A stretch of 64,000 bases of DNA from Elizabethkingia occulta (lineage in GTDB: Bacteria; Bacteroidota; Bacteroidia; Flavobacteriales; Weeksellaceae). The stretch lies in contig NZ_MAHX01000013.1 of NCBI RefSeq assembly GCF_002023715.1, positions 558,001 through 622,000 of the forward strand, read 5' to 3'. The position numbers and the translations under genes were made by a program. Positions 53,244 through 63,016 of this stretch are shown here, piece after piece. Numbering within the stretch: position 1 is the first letter of the stretch; each line of letters starts with the position of its first letter. A model generated the notes under the pieces. The model was not told the DNA's origin. It worked only from the letters and a program-made list of their open reading frames with translations, and did not search any database.

Positions 53244-53267
53244 AATATTGTTGAAAAGTCCTATTGA

Positions 53268-55037
53268 CTACAATGGACTTACTAATTCCAAGAACCAGTT
53301 TTTAACATCCCCTTCAAGATGAGGAGCAAGTTTCTCTTCACAAGTTTTATGGTAGCTGTTCAGCCACTGAATTTCATCTGCAGAAAGAATCTCCTTTACA
53401 ATAATATCCTTGAAGAACGGACATAAAGTTAATGTTTCAAACTCATAGAAAGTATTCCATTCTGTTGTTTCAGCCTCTCTTACTGCAATAAGGTTTTCAT
53501 GACGAATACCATACTGATTAACTACATAATAGCCGGGTTCGTTAGACAATACCATTCCCGGAAGCAATTCTTGTGGATTAAGGTCTTTACGAATACTCTG
53601 AGGACCCTCATGAACATTCATAAAACTTCCTACACCATGTCCGGTTCCGTGATTATAATCTTTCCCAGCCATCCATAGTGGTAATCTTGCAAAGGCATCC
53701 AGTTGTACACCTCTGGTTCCTTTCGGGAACTTCACCATAGAAAGTCTGATCATGCCCTGTAATACCAATGTTGAGTCTTTCTTGAACTCATCAGTCACAG
53801 CTCCTAATGCCAGAGTACGGGTAATATCGGTTGTTCCTTCAAGGTACTGACCACCGGAATCTACAAGAATACTGCTGTCATTGGTTACCTCCTTGCTGCC
53901 TTCAGATTTTGCAGAGTAGTGGATAATAGCACCATTACCTTTATAACCGATAATGCTGCCAAAACTTTCACCTACAAAGTTAGCGCCTTCTGCACGGAAG
54001 CCTCTTAGTTTTTCACCAATGCTGTATTCATTCATCGGTTCTTTACCTGCCTGATGCGTTAGCCAGTACAGGAATTTTACCATAGCAACACCATCCCTTT
54101 CCATTACGGTACGGAAACCATTTAATTCAGCTTCATTTTTCTGAGCTTTCATCAGATTTCCCGGAACAGCAGCTTTGATAAAGGTGTTTGCTTCTTTTAA
54201 TGTATCGAAAACAGACTGATTGCTGTTTGGTGAAACAAGTATATTTTGTTGTTTTATTTGTCTCAGGTGATTGAAAAATTCGTCATAAGGCATCATCTTC
54301 ACTCCAGACTCATCCATTTGCCTGCGGGCATCGGTATCCAGTTTTTCAAGATCAGTGAAAAGGATAGCATCATTTTTAGACAGTACAATATAACCTAAGA
54401 ATACAGGATTAGACTGTACGTCGCTTCCTCTAAGGTTCAGTGTCCATGCTACATCATCCAGACTGGAAATAATATGTACATCGGCATGCTGATCTTCCAT
54501 CTTCTGGCGGATAGTTGCAATTTTATCCGAAACTGATTTCCCGGCTCTTTCTACCGGATGTACATAGATTGGATTTTTTACTGCAATGCCACGATCTGTC
54601 CAGATCTCTTTAAGTAAAGGAAGATCCGTTAAGGTAATATTTTTAGCACTGAATTTTGAATCAAGAGCCTCCCAGTTGCTGTGAGAAGTAGCCAATGCAT
54701 TTACTGCTACTTTACCGCCTGCAGGGATTTCAGAAATAATCCAGTCGATATAATTTGGTGTTCCTTCGATACCATCTTTGAATAAATCGATACCCGAACC
54801 TTCCAACTCAATAGGAGCCTGCGTAAAGTATCTTCCGTCTGTCCATAATCCGGCTTTGTCTTTGGTGATAACCACAAAACCTGCGGAACCAGTAAATCCT
54901 GAAAGCCAAGATCTTTCCTGCCATTCCTGAGGTAAGTATTCACTCATATGTGGGTCTGCTGAATAGACAATGAAAGCGTCGATATTATTGTTGTGCATAG
55001 CGCCACGCAATGCTGCAATTTTTTCTTTTGAAGTCAT
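53268..55037 (-). CDS. pepP: Aminopeptidase P-family (Xaa-Pro aminopeptidase), three-domain type
   Basis: A 589-residue cytoplasmic metallopeptidase with two N-terminal creatinase-like domains and a C-terminal pita-bread domain. The dinuclear metal ligands are visible: Asp in ILVDSGGQY and in TTDITRT, His in GTGHGVGSF, Glu in LSNEPGYY and Glu in RHENL. It removes N-terminal residues preceding proline. The length is that of the three-domain eukaryote-like type rather than the 440-residue E. coli PepP. It is monocistronic, flanked by repeats on the 3' side. Confidence 0.93.
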   Translation of the reverse strand: MTSKEKIAALRGAMHNNNIDAFIVYSADPHMSEYLPQEWQERSWLSGFTGSAGFVVITKDKAGLWTDGRYFTQAPIELEGSGIDLFKDGIEGTPNYIDWIISEIPAGGKVAVNALATSHSNWEALDSKFSAKNITLTDLPLLKEIWTDRGIAVKNPIYVHPVERAGKSVSDKIATIRQKMEDQHADVHIISSLDDVAWTLNLRGSDVQSNPVFLGYIVLSKNDAILFTDLEKLDTDARRQMDESGVKMMPYDEFFNHLRQIKQQNILVSPNSNQSVFDTLKEANTFIKAAVPGNLMKAQKNEAELNGFRTVMERDGVAMVKFLYWLTHQAGKEPMNEYSIGEKLRGFRAEGANFVGESFGSIIGYKGNGAIIHYSAKSEGSKEVTNDSSILVDSGGQYLEGTTDITRTLALGAVTDEFKKDSTLVLQGMIRLSMVKFPKGTRGVQLDAFARLPLWMAGKDYNHGTGHGVGSFMNVHEGPQSIRKDLNPQELLPGMVLSNEPGYYVVNQYGIRHENLIAVREAETTEWNTFYEFETLTLCPFFKDIIVKEILSADEIQWLNSYHKTCEEKLAPHLEGDVKNWFLELVSPL

Positions 55038-55463
55038 AACTAAGATTGAATTTTGCGGGGTGAAGTTACGAAATTACGGAGGTATAACAGTGAATAGAAA
55101 GGGATAAAATTTAACAATAATTATTTTTTAAGTAACCCCAATTACGGTGTTTAGTAAAGGCGGATTTTAGCTTTAAGAACTGATAATAAAATCTCTGATT
55201 TTTAACTTACGTGTACTTTAATAATAAATGAAGGTATAAATCCCATGTTTCTAAAGTGTTTAAAAAAAACAATACTCCGCGTATTTTATGTTTATAACTT
55301 AGTTTGCAGAGACATAGTACCATTGAATTTTGTAATATTTTAATGGTTCTCGGAGTATATTTTTTGTTGTTTTCAGCCTGTAGAACAGAATAGATATTTT
55401 ATCTGATATATTTTAAAAAGTGGCTTTTATGTCGTAAATTTGTGAGAATAAATCTAAAAAATT
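55038..55463. other. Intergenic region between divergent pepP and pruA genes
   Basis: A 426-base A/T-rich gap with no gene. It contains an imperfect inverted pair (ATACTCCG at 55272-55279 and CGGAGTAT at 55351-55358, each beside an A- or T-rich run) and the pruA -7 box at 55435. A minus-strand TAATTTCG at 55069-55076 may be a pepP promoter box. Confidence 0.4.
55435..55442 (+). promoter_or_regulatory. Candidate -7 box of pruA
   Basis: TAAATTTG matches TAnnTTTG, 21 bases before the pruA ATG. No good -33 element was seen. Confidence 0.5.
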
Positions 55464-57089
55464 ATGTCAAAAGCAATTTCGCAAGTGCCTTTTGCACAAA
55501 ACGAACCGGTAAAAACATACGCTCCAGGCTCTGAAGAAGTAAAAAGCCTGATCGCTACATACAAAAAAATGTATGCTGAAGAACTGGAAATACCAATGGT
55601 TATCGGTGGGAAAAACGTTACAACAAAAGAGAAAGTAACGATCCACCCGCCACACGACCACAAACATACTGTAGGCTTTTATCACCAGGGAACTATGAAG
55701 CATGTTGATGAGGCCATTAAAGCAGCATTAGCAGCTAAAAAACAATGGAACGACCTTGGATGGGAGCAAAGAGCAGCGATCTTCTTGAAGGCAGCAGACC
55801 TTATTGCCGGACCTTACAGAGACAGAATCAACGCAGCTACAATGATCGGACAGTCTAAGAATGTTCATCAGGCAGAAATTGATGCAGCTTGTGAATTAAT
55901 TGACTTTTTGCGTTTCAATGTAGAGTTTATGACTGAGCTTTATGCTGAGCAGCCGATATCTGATGCAGGAATCTGGAACAGAGCTGAATACAGACCTTTA
56001 GAAGGTTTCTGTTTTGCAGTAACGCCGTTTAACTTTACAGCTATTTCTGCTAACTTACCATCATGTATGGCATTGATGGGTAACGTTGTGGTATGGAAGC
56101 CATCCGATAAGCAGGCTTACTCTGCACACGTTATTATGGAAGTATTCAAAGAAGCTGGTGTACCGGATGGTGTAATCAACATGATCTTCACTGATGGTAA
56201 AGAAACAGCTGAGAGAGTATTGGCTCACCCTGATTTTGCAGGTCTTCATTTCACAGGTTCTACAAAAGTATTCCAGGGAATGTGGAAAATGATTGGTGAC
56301 AATATCCATAACTATAAATCTTACCCAAGAATTGTTGGTGAAACTGGTGGTAAAGACTTTGTAATGGCTCACCCGTCTGCTGATGTTGATGCTTTGGCTA
56401 CAGCGTTAGTACGTGGTGCTTACGAATATCAAGGACAGAAATGTTCTGCAGCTTCCAGAGCTTACATTCCTAAATCTATCTGGAAAGATGTGAAGAAGGT
56501 AATGGAAAAACAAATGAAGACTATCAAAGTAGGAACTACTGAGGATCCGTCTAACTTTGTAAATGCAGTAATCGACAGAAACTCTTTCGATAAGTGTAAA
56601 GGTTACATCGACAGAGCTGAGAAAGCTAAAGATGCTGAAGTAGTTATCGGTGGTAAGTGCGATGATAAGAAAGGTTACTTTGTACACCCAACTGTTATCG
56701 AAACAACAAACCCACACTACGAAAGTATCGAGCAGGAGATCTTCGGACCAATCTTAACAGTTTATGTATACGAAGACAAGAAATGGGCTGAAACACTTCA
56801 GTTAGTAGACAGTACTTCTCCATATGCATTAACAGGTTCTATCTTCTCTCAAGATCGTTATGCAATCAACGAGGCTTACAAAGCATTAGAAAATGCTTCC
56901 GGTAACTTCTATATCAACGATAAGCCAACAGGTGCCGTAGTAGGTCAGCAGCCTTTCGGTGGTAGCCGTGCATCTGGTACTAACGATAAAGCAGGATCTA
57001 AAATGAACCTTCTTCGTTGGGTATCTGCAAGAAGTATTAAAGAAACTTTTGTTCCGGCAAAAGACTATAAATACCCTTATTTAGGTTAA
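55464..57089 (+). CDS. pruA: L-glutamate gamma-semialdehyde dehydrogenase
   Basis: A 541-residue NAD-dependent aldehyde dehydrogenase: Asn in FTPFNF-type segment (VTPFNFTAI), Glu293 in VGETGGKDF, and catalytic Cys327 in YQGQKCSAASRAY. The N-terminal and C-terminal lengths match the stand-alone delta-1-pyrroline-5-carboxylate dehydrogenase of eukaryotic/Bacteroidota type. It oxidises glutamate semialdehyde from proline breakdown to glutamate. Codons are noticeably more uniform than in neighbours (for example repeated use of frequent triplets), suggesting high expression. Strong terminator follows. Confidence 0.94.
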   Translation: MSKAISQVPFAQNEPVKTYAPGSEEVKSLIATYKKMYAEELEIPMVIGGKNVTTKEKVTIHPPHDHKHTVGFYHQGTMKHVDEAIKAALAAKKQWNDLGWEQRAAIFLKAADLIAGPYRDRINAATMIGQSKNVHQAEIDAACELIDFLRFNVEFMTELYAEQPISDAGIWNRAEYRPLEGFCFAVTPFNFTAISANLPSCMALMGNVVVWKPSDKQAYSAHVIMEVFKEAGVPDGVINMIFTDGKETAERVLAHPDFAGLHFTGSTKVFQGMWKMIGDNIHNYKSYPRIVGETGGKDFVMAHPSADVDALATALVRGAYEYQGQKCSAASRAYIPKSIWKDVKKVMEKQMKTIKVGTTEDPSNFVNAVIDRNSFDKCKGYIDRAEKAKDAEVVIGGKCDDKKGYFVHPTVIETTNPHYESIEQEIFGPILTVYVYEDKKWAETLQLVDSTSPYALTGSIFSQDRYAINEAYKALENASGNFYINDKPTGAVVGQQPFGGSRASGTNDKAGSKMNLLRWVSARSIKETFVPAKDYKYPYLG

Positions 57090-57111
57090 TATTCAACCAG
57101 ATATATAATGA

Positions 57112-57138
57112 AAGCCCCGGATTTCCGGGGCTTTTTTT
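57112..57138 (+). terminator. Terminator of pruA
   Basis: Arms AAGCCCCGG / CCGGGGCTT with a 4-base loop and a run of T, 22 bases after the stop. Confidence 0.93.
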
Positions 57139-57287
57139 GTTTTAATAAAAAGGTTATAAAGGTTATGGATGTTATGAAGTTATAACTGTTAGTTGCAAAA
57201 GCGTAAATGTGTTTAATCTGTTTAATCTGTTTGGGAATTATATTTAACACTAAGGCACGAATTGCTTCGTAATATATGATTCTTTAT

Positions 57288-57320
57288 AGCCTTGGCAAGG
57301 ATTTAAACCTTGCCAAGGCT
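57288..57320. repeat. Perfect palindromic element CCTTGGCAAGG type
   Basis: 13-bp perfect arms AGCCTTGGCAAGG and CCTTGCCAAGGCT with a 7-base loop (ATTTAAA). Related to the inverted repeat at 27341-27382, so a dispersed palindromic repeat is likely. Confidence 0.65.
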
Positions 57321-57487
57321 ACTTCTTAATGTCTAAATGGTAGAAATAATTTTGCCTTCAGGTGGAATCTTTGTGTGCTAAAAGCAGTGATATATCAACA
57401 ATACTTTGCGCTTTTGTGGTTAAACAACTTCTCGATACACGTCACTTTGTTCCGCACTCGAAGTGACGGGATTACCTATTTTGAAAG

Positions 57488-57875
57488 TACATGTCGTCAG
57501 TTCGAGTGAAATTATTAGTAGTGAAGTGGAGAATAATTTTGTATCGAGAACTCTTTTTAAACATTAAGGAATTAAGATAGTTTAGGATTAATCGCAAATT
57601 CGCCAAGGAATTTATTTTTAACACTAAGGCACAAAACAGGTTTATGCATGTTATATTTTTAAGACACGAATTGCTTCGCAATATTTTATCAGGTTAGTGA
57701 GATTTTCAGTTACGACTCAGAGTATCTATTTTGAATATTTTAAAATCTTTGATTTTCCTGTGCCTTAAAAGTAGTGTTATATCGATATCACTTTTGTGCC
57801 TTTGTGGTTAAACAACTTCTCGATACACGTCACTTTGTTCCGCACTCGAAGTGACGGGATTACCTATTTTGAAAG
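57488..57875 (+). repeat. 388-bp direct repeat, copy D
   Basis: Begins TACATGTCGTCAG and runs 388 bases to the start of copy E. It shares phrases with the 540-bp family at 51098-53182 (TAAACATTAAGGAATTAAG, CACAAAACAGG, TCGATACACGTCACTTTG) in the same orientation. No coding function; the rest of the gap 57140-58403 consists of fragments of the same type. Confidence 0.75.
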
Positions 57876-58263
57876 TACATATCGTCAGTTCGAGTGAAAT
57901 TATTAGTAGTGAAGCGGAGAATGATTTTGTATCGAGAACTCTTTTTAAACATTAAGGAATTAAGATAGTTTAGAATTAACCGCAAATTCGCCAAGGAATT
58001 TATTTTTAACACTAAGGCGCAAAACAGGTTTATGCATGTTATATTTTTAAGACACGAATTGCTTCGCAATATTTTATCAGGTTAGTGAGATTTTCAGTTG
58101 CGACTCAGAGTATCTATTTTGAATATTTTAAAATCTTTGATTTTCCTGTGCCTTAAAAGTAGTGTTATATCGACATCACTTTTGTGCCTTTGTGTTTATA
58201 AACTTTTCTAAACGCAAGGTTTTATTTCCTGTTATACTGTTTTAAAGGAGTATAAAGCCGCTA
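57876..58263 (+). repeat. 388-bp direct repeat, copy E
   Basis: A near-identical second copy starting TACATATCGTCAG directly after copy D. Its right end grades into fragments resembling the 540-bp units. The Lrp gene ends 141 bases further on. Confidence 0.72.
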
Positions 58264-58403
58264 ACGCTTAGTAATGAAATTAACAGCCTTAATATCTAAA
58301 TGGTGAAATCTTTGTATTCTACAAAAGATAGCATATCGATATCACTTTTGTGCCTTTGTACTTAGATAAATTAGATTAAGCTAGAACTTATAACTATATT
58401 CGA

Positions 58404-58880
58404 TTATACCATATTTTCAAAAGGCTGTACACCATATGTATTCTTTACTTCAGCCATTACAAAAGTACTGTGTGTATTTCCGATGCTTGTAAGTGATCCC
58501 AATTTGTTAAAAACAAAATCCTGGTAATGCTTCATATCCCGGGCGTGAACTTTCAACAGGAAATCGTAATCACCAGAGACATTATAACACTCAACAACTT
58601 CATCAATGTTGTGAATATCATCAACAAAAGTATGACCAATATTACGATCGTGCTGCTTTAGTCGGATATTGCAAAAAACAATAAGTCCCTGATTTAGCTT
58701 TTCCGCATCCAGAATGGCAATATACTTCTTGATATAGCATTCTTTTTCCATGCGTTTAATTCTTTCAAAAACTGGAGAAGGTGATAGGTTTACCTGTGCA
58801 GCCAGCTCTTTTACGGTCAGTTTTGAGTCGTTGTGGAGGATTTTTAGAAGCCGTAAATCAATTTCATCCAGTTGAAACAT
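58404..58880 (-). CDS. Lrp/AsnC-family transcriptional regulator
   Basis: A 158-residue regulator. An N-terminal winged helix (LDEIDLRLLKILHNDSKLTV ... NLSPSPVFERIKRM, about residues 4-50) is followed by a RAM ligand-binding domain (VVECYNVSGDYDFLLKVHAR). Members respond to amino acids. It is divergent from metE with the riboswitch between, so it could sense an amino acid such as methionine or leucine, but no site was identified. Confidence 0.9.
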   Translation of the reverse strand: MFQLDEIDLRLLKILHNDSKLTVKELAAQVNLSPSPVFERIKRMEKECYIKKYIAILDAEKLNQGLIVFCNIRLKQHDRNIGHTFVDDIHNIDEVVECYNVSGDYDFLLKVHARDMKHYQDFVFNKLGSLTSIGNTHSTFVMAEVKNTYGVQPFENMV

Positions 58881-59003
58881 AGAATAATTTTTGGTTAAAG
58901 GTACAATATTTTGATGTTTACAGAATAATATACTGTGTAAATAATATTTATAATTTATTATACTGAATTTTATATGATGTTATGGAATATAAATTGGCTA
59001 AAC

Positions 59004-59011
59004 TAACTTTG
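59004..59011 (+). promoter_or_regulatory. Candidate promoter of the riboswitch-metE transcript
   Basis: TAACTTTG matches TAnnTTTG and lies about 20-25 bases before the riboswitch begins, where its promoter is expected. No convincing -33 element was seen at the usual spacing. Confidence 0.5.
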
Positions 59012-59029
59012 TGAAAAATAAAAATAGAT

Positions 59030-59215
59030 CTGTAGAAGTTGGTTTTACCTAGCGGTGAATGAAAAGGGAATCATGTGAAAATCATGAGCTGTCGCGCAAC
59101 TGTGAATACCATAGAAGGTTTTATCCGTGATCCACTGTGTATGCGGGAAGGAGGATAAAATGGTATAAGTCAGGAGACCTGCCAATTTCTGAACAGGCAA
59201 CTACTCTCGCGATTT
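59030..59215 (+). ncRNA. Cobalamin (adenosylcobalamin-type) riboswitch of metE
   Basis: The leader contains the parts of a B12 riboswitch in order: AAAAGGGAATC near 59062, GTGAAAATC, AGCTGTCGCGCAACTGT (about 59087-59103) and the B12 box AGTCAGGAGACCTGCC (59168-59183). When cobalamin is present, it should lower expression of the cobalamin-independent methionine synthase downstream. The expression platform probably lies within 59216-59340; its details were not resolved. The 5' and 3' limits are approximate. Confidence 0.93.
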
Positions 59216-59349
59216 GGAGTTGTGGTCTTACAGTACTTTAGTTTGTGGAGTATCCACGGGCAATGGACTTGTGCTACTGCTTACAGCCTATGGGCGTGTG
59301 AGAGTTGTCTGGCTGTGAATACTGGAGATAACTAATAAAATATAATAAA

Positions 59350-61668
59350 ATGCAAACACACAACCTGGGTTACCCGCGTATCGGGAAAAAGCGAGAGCTA
59401 AAAAAAGCCTGCGAGCAGTATTGGTCCGGAAAAATTATTCAGAAAGAATTACTGGATGTAAGCCGTAGAATTATCAACGAAAATTTAAAATTACAGCAGG
59501 AAGCAGGTATAGATCTTATTCCGGTTAACGATTTTTCGTTTTATGACCATGTATTGGATCTTACGCTTACTCTGGGAGCTATTCCACAACGTTACCACGA
59601 TGTAATCCTGAATAAGGCCAATAACGAGCTGGATCTTTATTTTGCAATGGCACGTGGTTACCAGAAAGACGGACTGGACATCACAGCTATGGAGATGACA
59701 AAATGGTTTGATACCAATTATCATTATATTGTGCCGGAGTTCTGCAAAGGACAGAGTTTTAAATTATTCTCCAACAAGATTATCAATGAGTTTATAGGTG
59801 CTCAGCAAATAGGAATAAATGCTAAGCCTGTAATAATAGGACCGGTTTCTTATTTATTATTAGGGAAAGAAAAAGAAGAAGGTTTTGAAAAATTGGATCT
59901 TATTGATAATCTGTTGCCGGTATATCTTGAAATACTAAAATCTTTACAGTCTCATGGTGCTGAATATGTACAGATTGATGAGCCTTTTTTAGCTTTGGAT
60001 CTTACAGATAAAGCGAAAGAGGTTTATACGGCTGTATATGCCAAAATTCAGAAAGAGCTTCCGAAGCTAAAAATTATCCTGACTACTTATTTTGAAGGCT
60101 TGGAAGACAATCTGTCTTTAGCATTGTCCTTACCTGTGGATACACTTCATGTGGATTTGGTGAGAAAGCCTGAGCAGTTAGAAAATATACTGGCAGCTAT
60201 ACCAGAGAATCTGAAGCTTTCTTTGGGAGTTGTAGACGGAAGAAATATCTGGAAGAATGATTTTGAAAGCTCACTTCAACTCATCAGAAAAGCTAAGGAA
60301 CAACTAGGAGAGGAACGTATTCTGATTGCACCGTCCAGTTCGTTGTTGCATGTGCCATATGATTTGGATCTGGAAACTAAAGAAGAAAGCTTACCGGCAG
60401 AAATAAAGCAATGGATGGCTTTTGCTAAACAGAAAATAAAAGAAGTAGCATTACTAAGAGATTTATCTTCAGAAAATTCTTCTGATGAAAGTTTAGTTGC
60501 TTTTGGGGAGAATAAAAAGGCTATAGAAAACAAAAAAGTTTCCGCGTTGATTCACGATGCGAAAGTACAACAGCAAATGGGCGCTTTGGAAGCGATACCA
60601 GTATCCCGTCAATCTGCTTTTGCACAACGTAAAGTGCAGCAGCAGGAAATCCTAAAATTACCACTTTTCCCAACTACTACTATTGGTTCTTTTCCACAGA
60701 CAAAAGAGGTGAGAAGTTGGAGAGCTCAGTTTAAAAAGGGTGAAATTTCAGCTGAACGTTATACTGATCTGCTAAAAGAAGAAACCAAAAGTACAATTCA
60801 GCGTCAGGAAAAAATTGGTATCGATGTATTGGTGCATGGAGAGTTTGAAAGAAATGACATGGTGGAGTATTTCGGAGAACAACTGAAAGGCTTTGCTTTT
60901 ACTGAAAACGGATGGGTGCAGAGCTATGGAAGCCGTTGTGTAAAACCACCTGTAATTTATGGTGATGTTTCACGTCCGAAACCTTTAACTGTATTTTGGT
61001 CTCAATATGCACAATCGTTAACTTCCAAATGGGTAAAAGGGATGCTGACAGGACCGGTAACTATCTTACAATGGAGTTTCGTGAGAAATGATCAGTCACG
61101 TAAAGATACTGCCAATCAGATTGCATTAGCGATCCGTGATGAGGTATTGGATTTGGAAAAAGCAGGAATCAGAATTATTCAGATCGATGAACCTGCAATA
61201 AGAGAAGGGCTGCCACTAAGGAAAAAAGATGCTGCTGATTACCTGAAATGGGCTGTCTTGGCATTCCGTATTTCGGCTTCTTCCGTAAAAGACGATACAC
61301 AAATTCATACCCATATGTGTTATTCTGAATTTAATGATATTATCAATCATATTGCGGATATGGATGCGGATGTAATTACCATAGAATGCTCACGCTCCCA
61401 GATGGAACTATTAGATGCATTTGCGGATTTTGAATATCCGAATGATATAGGGCCTGGTGTTTATGATATTCATGCGCCGCGTGTACCATCGAAAGAAGAG
61501 ATGGTGAGACTTCTTGAAAAGGCTGCAAAAGTTATTCCTTCTGCTCAGCTTTGGGTAAATCCTGACTGTGGATTAAAGACCAGAGGTTGGGATGAAACAG
61601 AAAAAGCATTGATTGAAATGGTTAATGCAGCGAAAGAAATGCAGAAAGAATTTGCTGCAATAGTTTAA
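59350..61668 (+). CDS. metE: Cobalamin-independent methionine synthase
   Basis: A 772-residue 5-methyltetrahydropteroyltriglutamate-homocysteine methyltransferase with N- and C-terminal barrels. The catalytic zinc site of the C-terminal half shows His655 and Cys657 (THMCYSEF) and Cys740 (NPDCGLKTR). It makes methionine from homocysteine without B12, and the cobalamin riboswitch in front explains when: expression falls when B12 is present and a MetH-type enzyme could serve. No MetH gene is in the window. The N-terminus NLGYPRIGKKRELKKA is the family signature. Confidence 0.97.
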   Translation: MQTHNLGYPRIGKKRELKKACEQYWSGKIIQKELLDVSRRIINENLKLQQEAGIDLIPVNDFSFYDHVLDLTLTLGAIPQRYHDVILNKANNELDLYFAMARGYQKDGLDITAMEMTKWFDTNYHYIVPEFCKGQSFKLFSNKIINEFIGAQQIGINAKPVIIGPVSYLLLGKEKEEGFEKLDLIDNLLPVYLEILKSLQSHGAEYVQIDEPFLALDLTDKAKEVYTAVYAKIQKELPKLKIILTTYFEGLEDNLSLALSLPVDTLHVDLVRKPEQLENILAAIPENLKLSLGVVDGRNIWKNDFESSLQLIRKAKEQLGEERILIAPSSSLLHVPYDLDLETKEESLPAEIKQWMAFAKQKIKEVALLRDLSSENSSDESLVAFGENKKAIENKKVSALIHDAKVQQQMGALEAIPVSRQSAFAQRKVQQQEILKLPLFPTTTIGSFPQTKEVRSWRAQFKKGEISAERYTDLLKEETKSTIQRQEKIGIDVLVHGEFERNDMVEYFGEQLKGFAFTENGWVQSYGSRCVKPPVIYGDVSRPKPLTVFWSQYAQSLTSKWVKGMLTGPVTILQWSFVRNDQSRKDTANQIALAIRDEVLDLEKAGIRIIQIDEPAIREGLPLRKKDAADYLKWAVLAFRISASSVKDDTQIHTHMCYSEFNDIINHIADMDADVITIECSRSQMELLDAFADFEYPNDIGPGVYDIHAPRVPSKEEMVRLLEKAAKVIPSAQLWVNPDCGLKTRGWDETEKALIEMVNAAKEMQKEFAAIV

Positions 61669-61741
61669 TTTTTAAGCTTCAGATAGGGATAATGTCAGAG
61701 ATGTATGTTACATTTGTTAACGTTTAAAAGAAATATTGAAA

Positions 61742-62917
61742 ATGAAAAAACTGATCTCTACATTATTCCTATTTATAGGATTACTAGCTTTTGCTCAGGC
61801 CGGAATTAAATTCGACGAAGGTAATTTTTCCAGCCTTTTGGCTAAAGCTAAAAAAGAAAATAAACTTATTTTTCTGGACGCTTATGCCAGCTGGTGCGGA
61901 CCTTGTAAATTAATGGCTAAAAATATTTTTACATTACAGTCTGTTGGTGATTATTATAATAGCCATTTTGTGAATGCTAAAATGGATATGGAGAAAGGAG
62001 AAGGCGTTGCCCTTGCAAAAAAATATAATGTAAGAGCTTATCCTACTTATCTGTTTATAAACGGAGACGGAGAAATTGTTCACCGTGTATTAGGATATGT
62101 TGAGGAAAAACCATTTATCCAGTTTGCTAAAGATGCAGAAGATCCTAAAAGAAATATTGGTGCATTGAAAGCGAGATTCGAAAAAGGAGATACAGATCCT
62201 GAATTTCTTAAGAATCTGGCAATGTTGACAATGTATGAAGATGCTAACCTTTCGGGTAGAGTTGTACAAAAATATTTTGCAGTAAAGCCTAATAAAGATT
62301 TTACACAGGAAGATGTCCAATTGCTTTTAACCGGATTAATGAATACTGAAGATCCGAGATACGAAATCTTTAAAAGTAAAAAAGAAGAGATTGTAAAAAT
62401 AGTACCAGCTGCTCAATACGAAGCATTTGATAAAAATATCAAAATGAATACTATTGTTAAAAAGGCATACAATCCGGATACTAAAACATTGAACACAGAA
62501 TATTTCCTTACGGAAACAGAAAAAGTTTTTGGAAAAGAGCAGGCAGAAAAAATGCTGGTAAGAGTTAAGGCTAGCTATGCTTTGAAAAATAAAGATTTTG
62601 CTACTTATGAGAAACTAGCTTTGGAGCAATACAAAGATTTTTCTAAGGCCAATTCAAACGAACTTAATTCTGTTGCATGGAATTTCTTCGAGAATGTTAA
62701 GGATAAAAAGTCTTTACAGACAGCAATTCTTTGGGCACAGGAATCTGTGAAGAAAGATGAAAGCTATGCCAATACTGATACTTTAGCTAATTTGTATAAT
62801 AAAGTCGGAGACAAAAAGAATGCTAGATTATGGGCTGAAAAGTCTGTTGAATTAGCAAAAAAATCTGGTGAAGAATCTGCTGAAACTCAGAAGTTACTGG
62901 ATAGCTTAAAAAAATAA
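61742..62917 (+). CDS. Periplasmic thioredoxin-like protein with TPR-like C-terminal part
   Basis: A 391-residue exported protein (signal peptide through about AQA20). Residues about 25-140 form a thioredoxin-fold domain with active-site C52-G-P-C55 in ASWCGPCKLMA and the cis-Pro in RAYPTYLF. The C-terminal part is helical (NSVAWNFFENVKDKKSLQTA, ANTDTLANLYNKVGDKKNAR) and resembles TPR repeats. A TTG at 61736 would add two residues; the ATG at 61742 is preferred. It probably reduces or isomerises disulfides in the periplasm; the protein partner is unknown. Confidence 0.85.
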   Translation: MKKLISTLFLFIGLLAFAQAGIKFDEGNFSSLLAKAKKENKLIFLDAYASWCGPCKLMAKNIFTLQSVGDYYNSHFVNAKMDMEKGEGVALAKKYNVRAYPTYLFINGDGEIVHRVLGYVEEKPFIQFAKDAEDPKRNIGALKARFEKGDTDPEFLKNLAMLTMYEDANLSGRVVQKYFAVKPNKDFTQEDVQLLLTGLMNTEDPRYEIFKSKKEEIVKIVPAAQYEAFDKNIKMNTIVKKAYNPDTKTLNTEYFLTETEKVFGKEQAEKMLVRVKASYALKNKDFATYEKLALEQYKDFSKANSNELNSVAWNFFENVKDKKSLQTAILWAQESVKKDESYANTDTLANLYNKVGDKKNARLWAEKSVELAKKSGEESAETQKLLDSLKK

Positions 62918-62942
62918 GCTTTAAAAGTATTAAAGTTATATT

Positions 62943-62971
62943 AAAAAAGCTGCTTTTAGGCAGCTTTTTTT
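62943..62971 (+). terminator. Terminator of the thioredoxin-like gene
   Basis: Arms AAAAAAGCTGC / GCAGCTTTTTT with a 6-base loop, the right arm running into a T run, 26 bases after the stop. Confidence 0.92.
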
Positions 62972-63016
62972 GTGGGCAAAATCTAAAATCGATAATTTCG
63001 TACCGAAAATTTAATT

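Noticed and set aside
51098-58263. Possible CRISPR array
   Set aside because: The repeats are 388-540 bases long and contiguous, without short regular repeats or unique spacers, and no cas gene is present.
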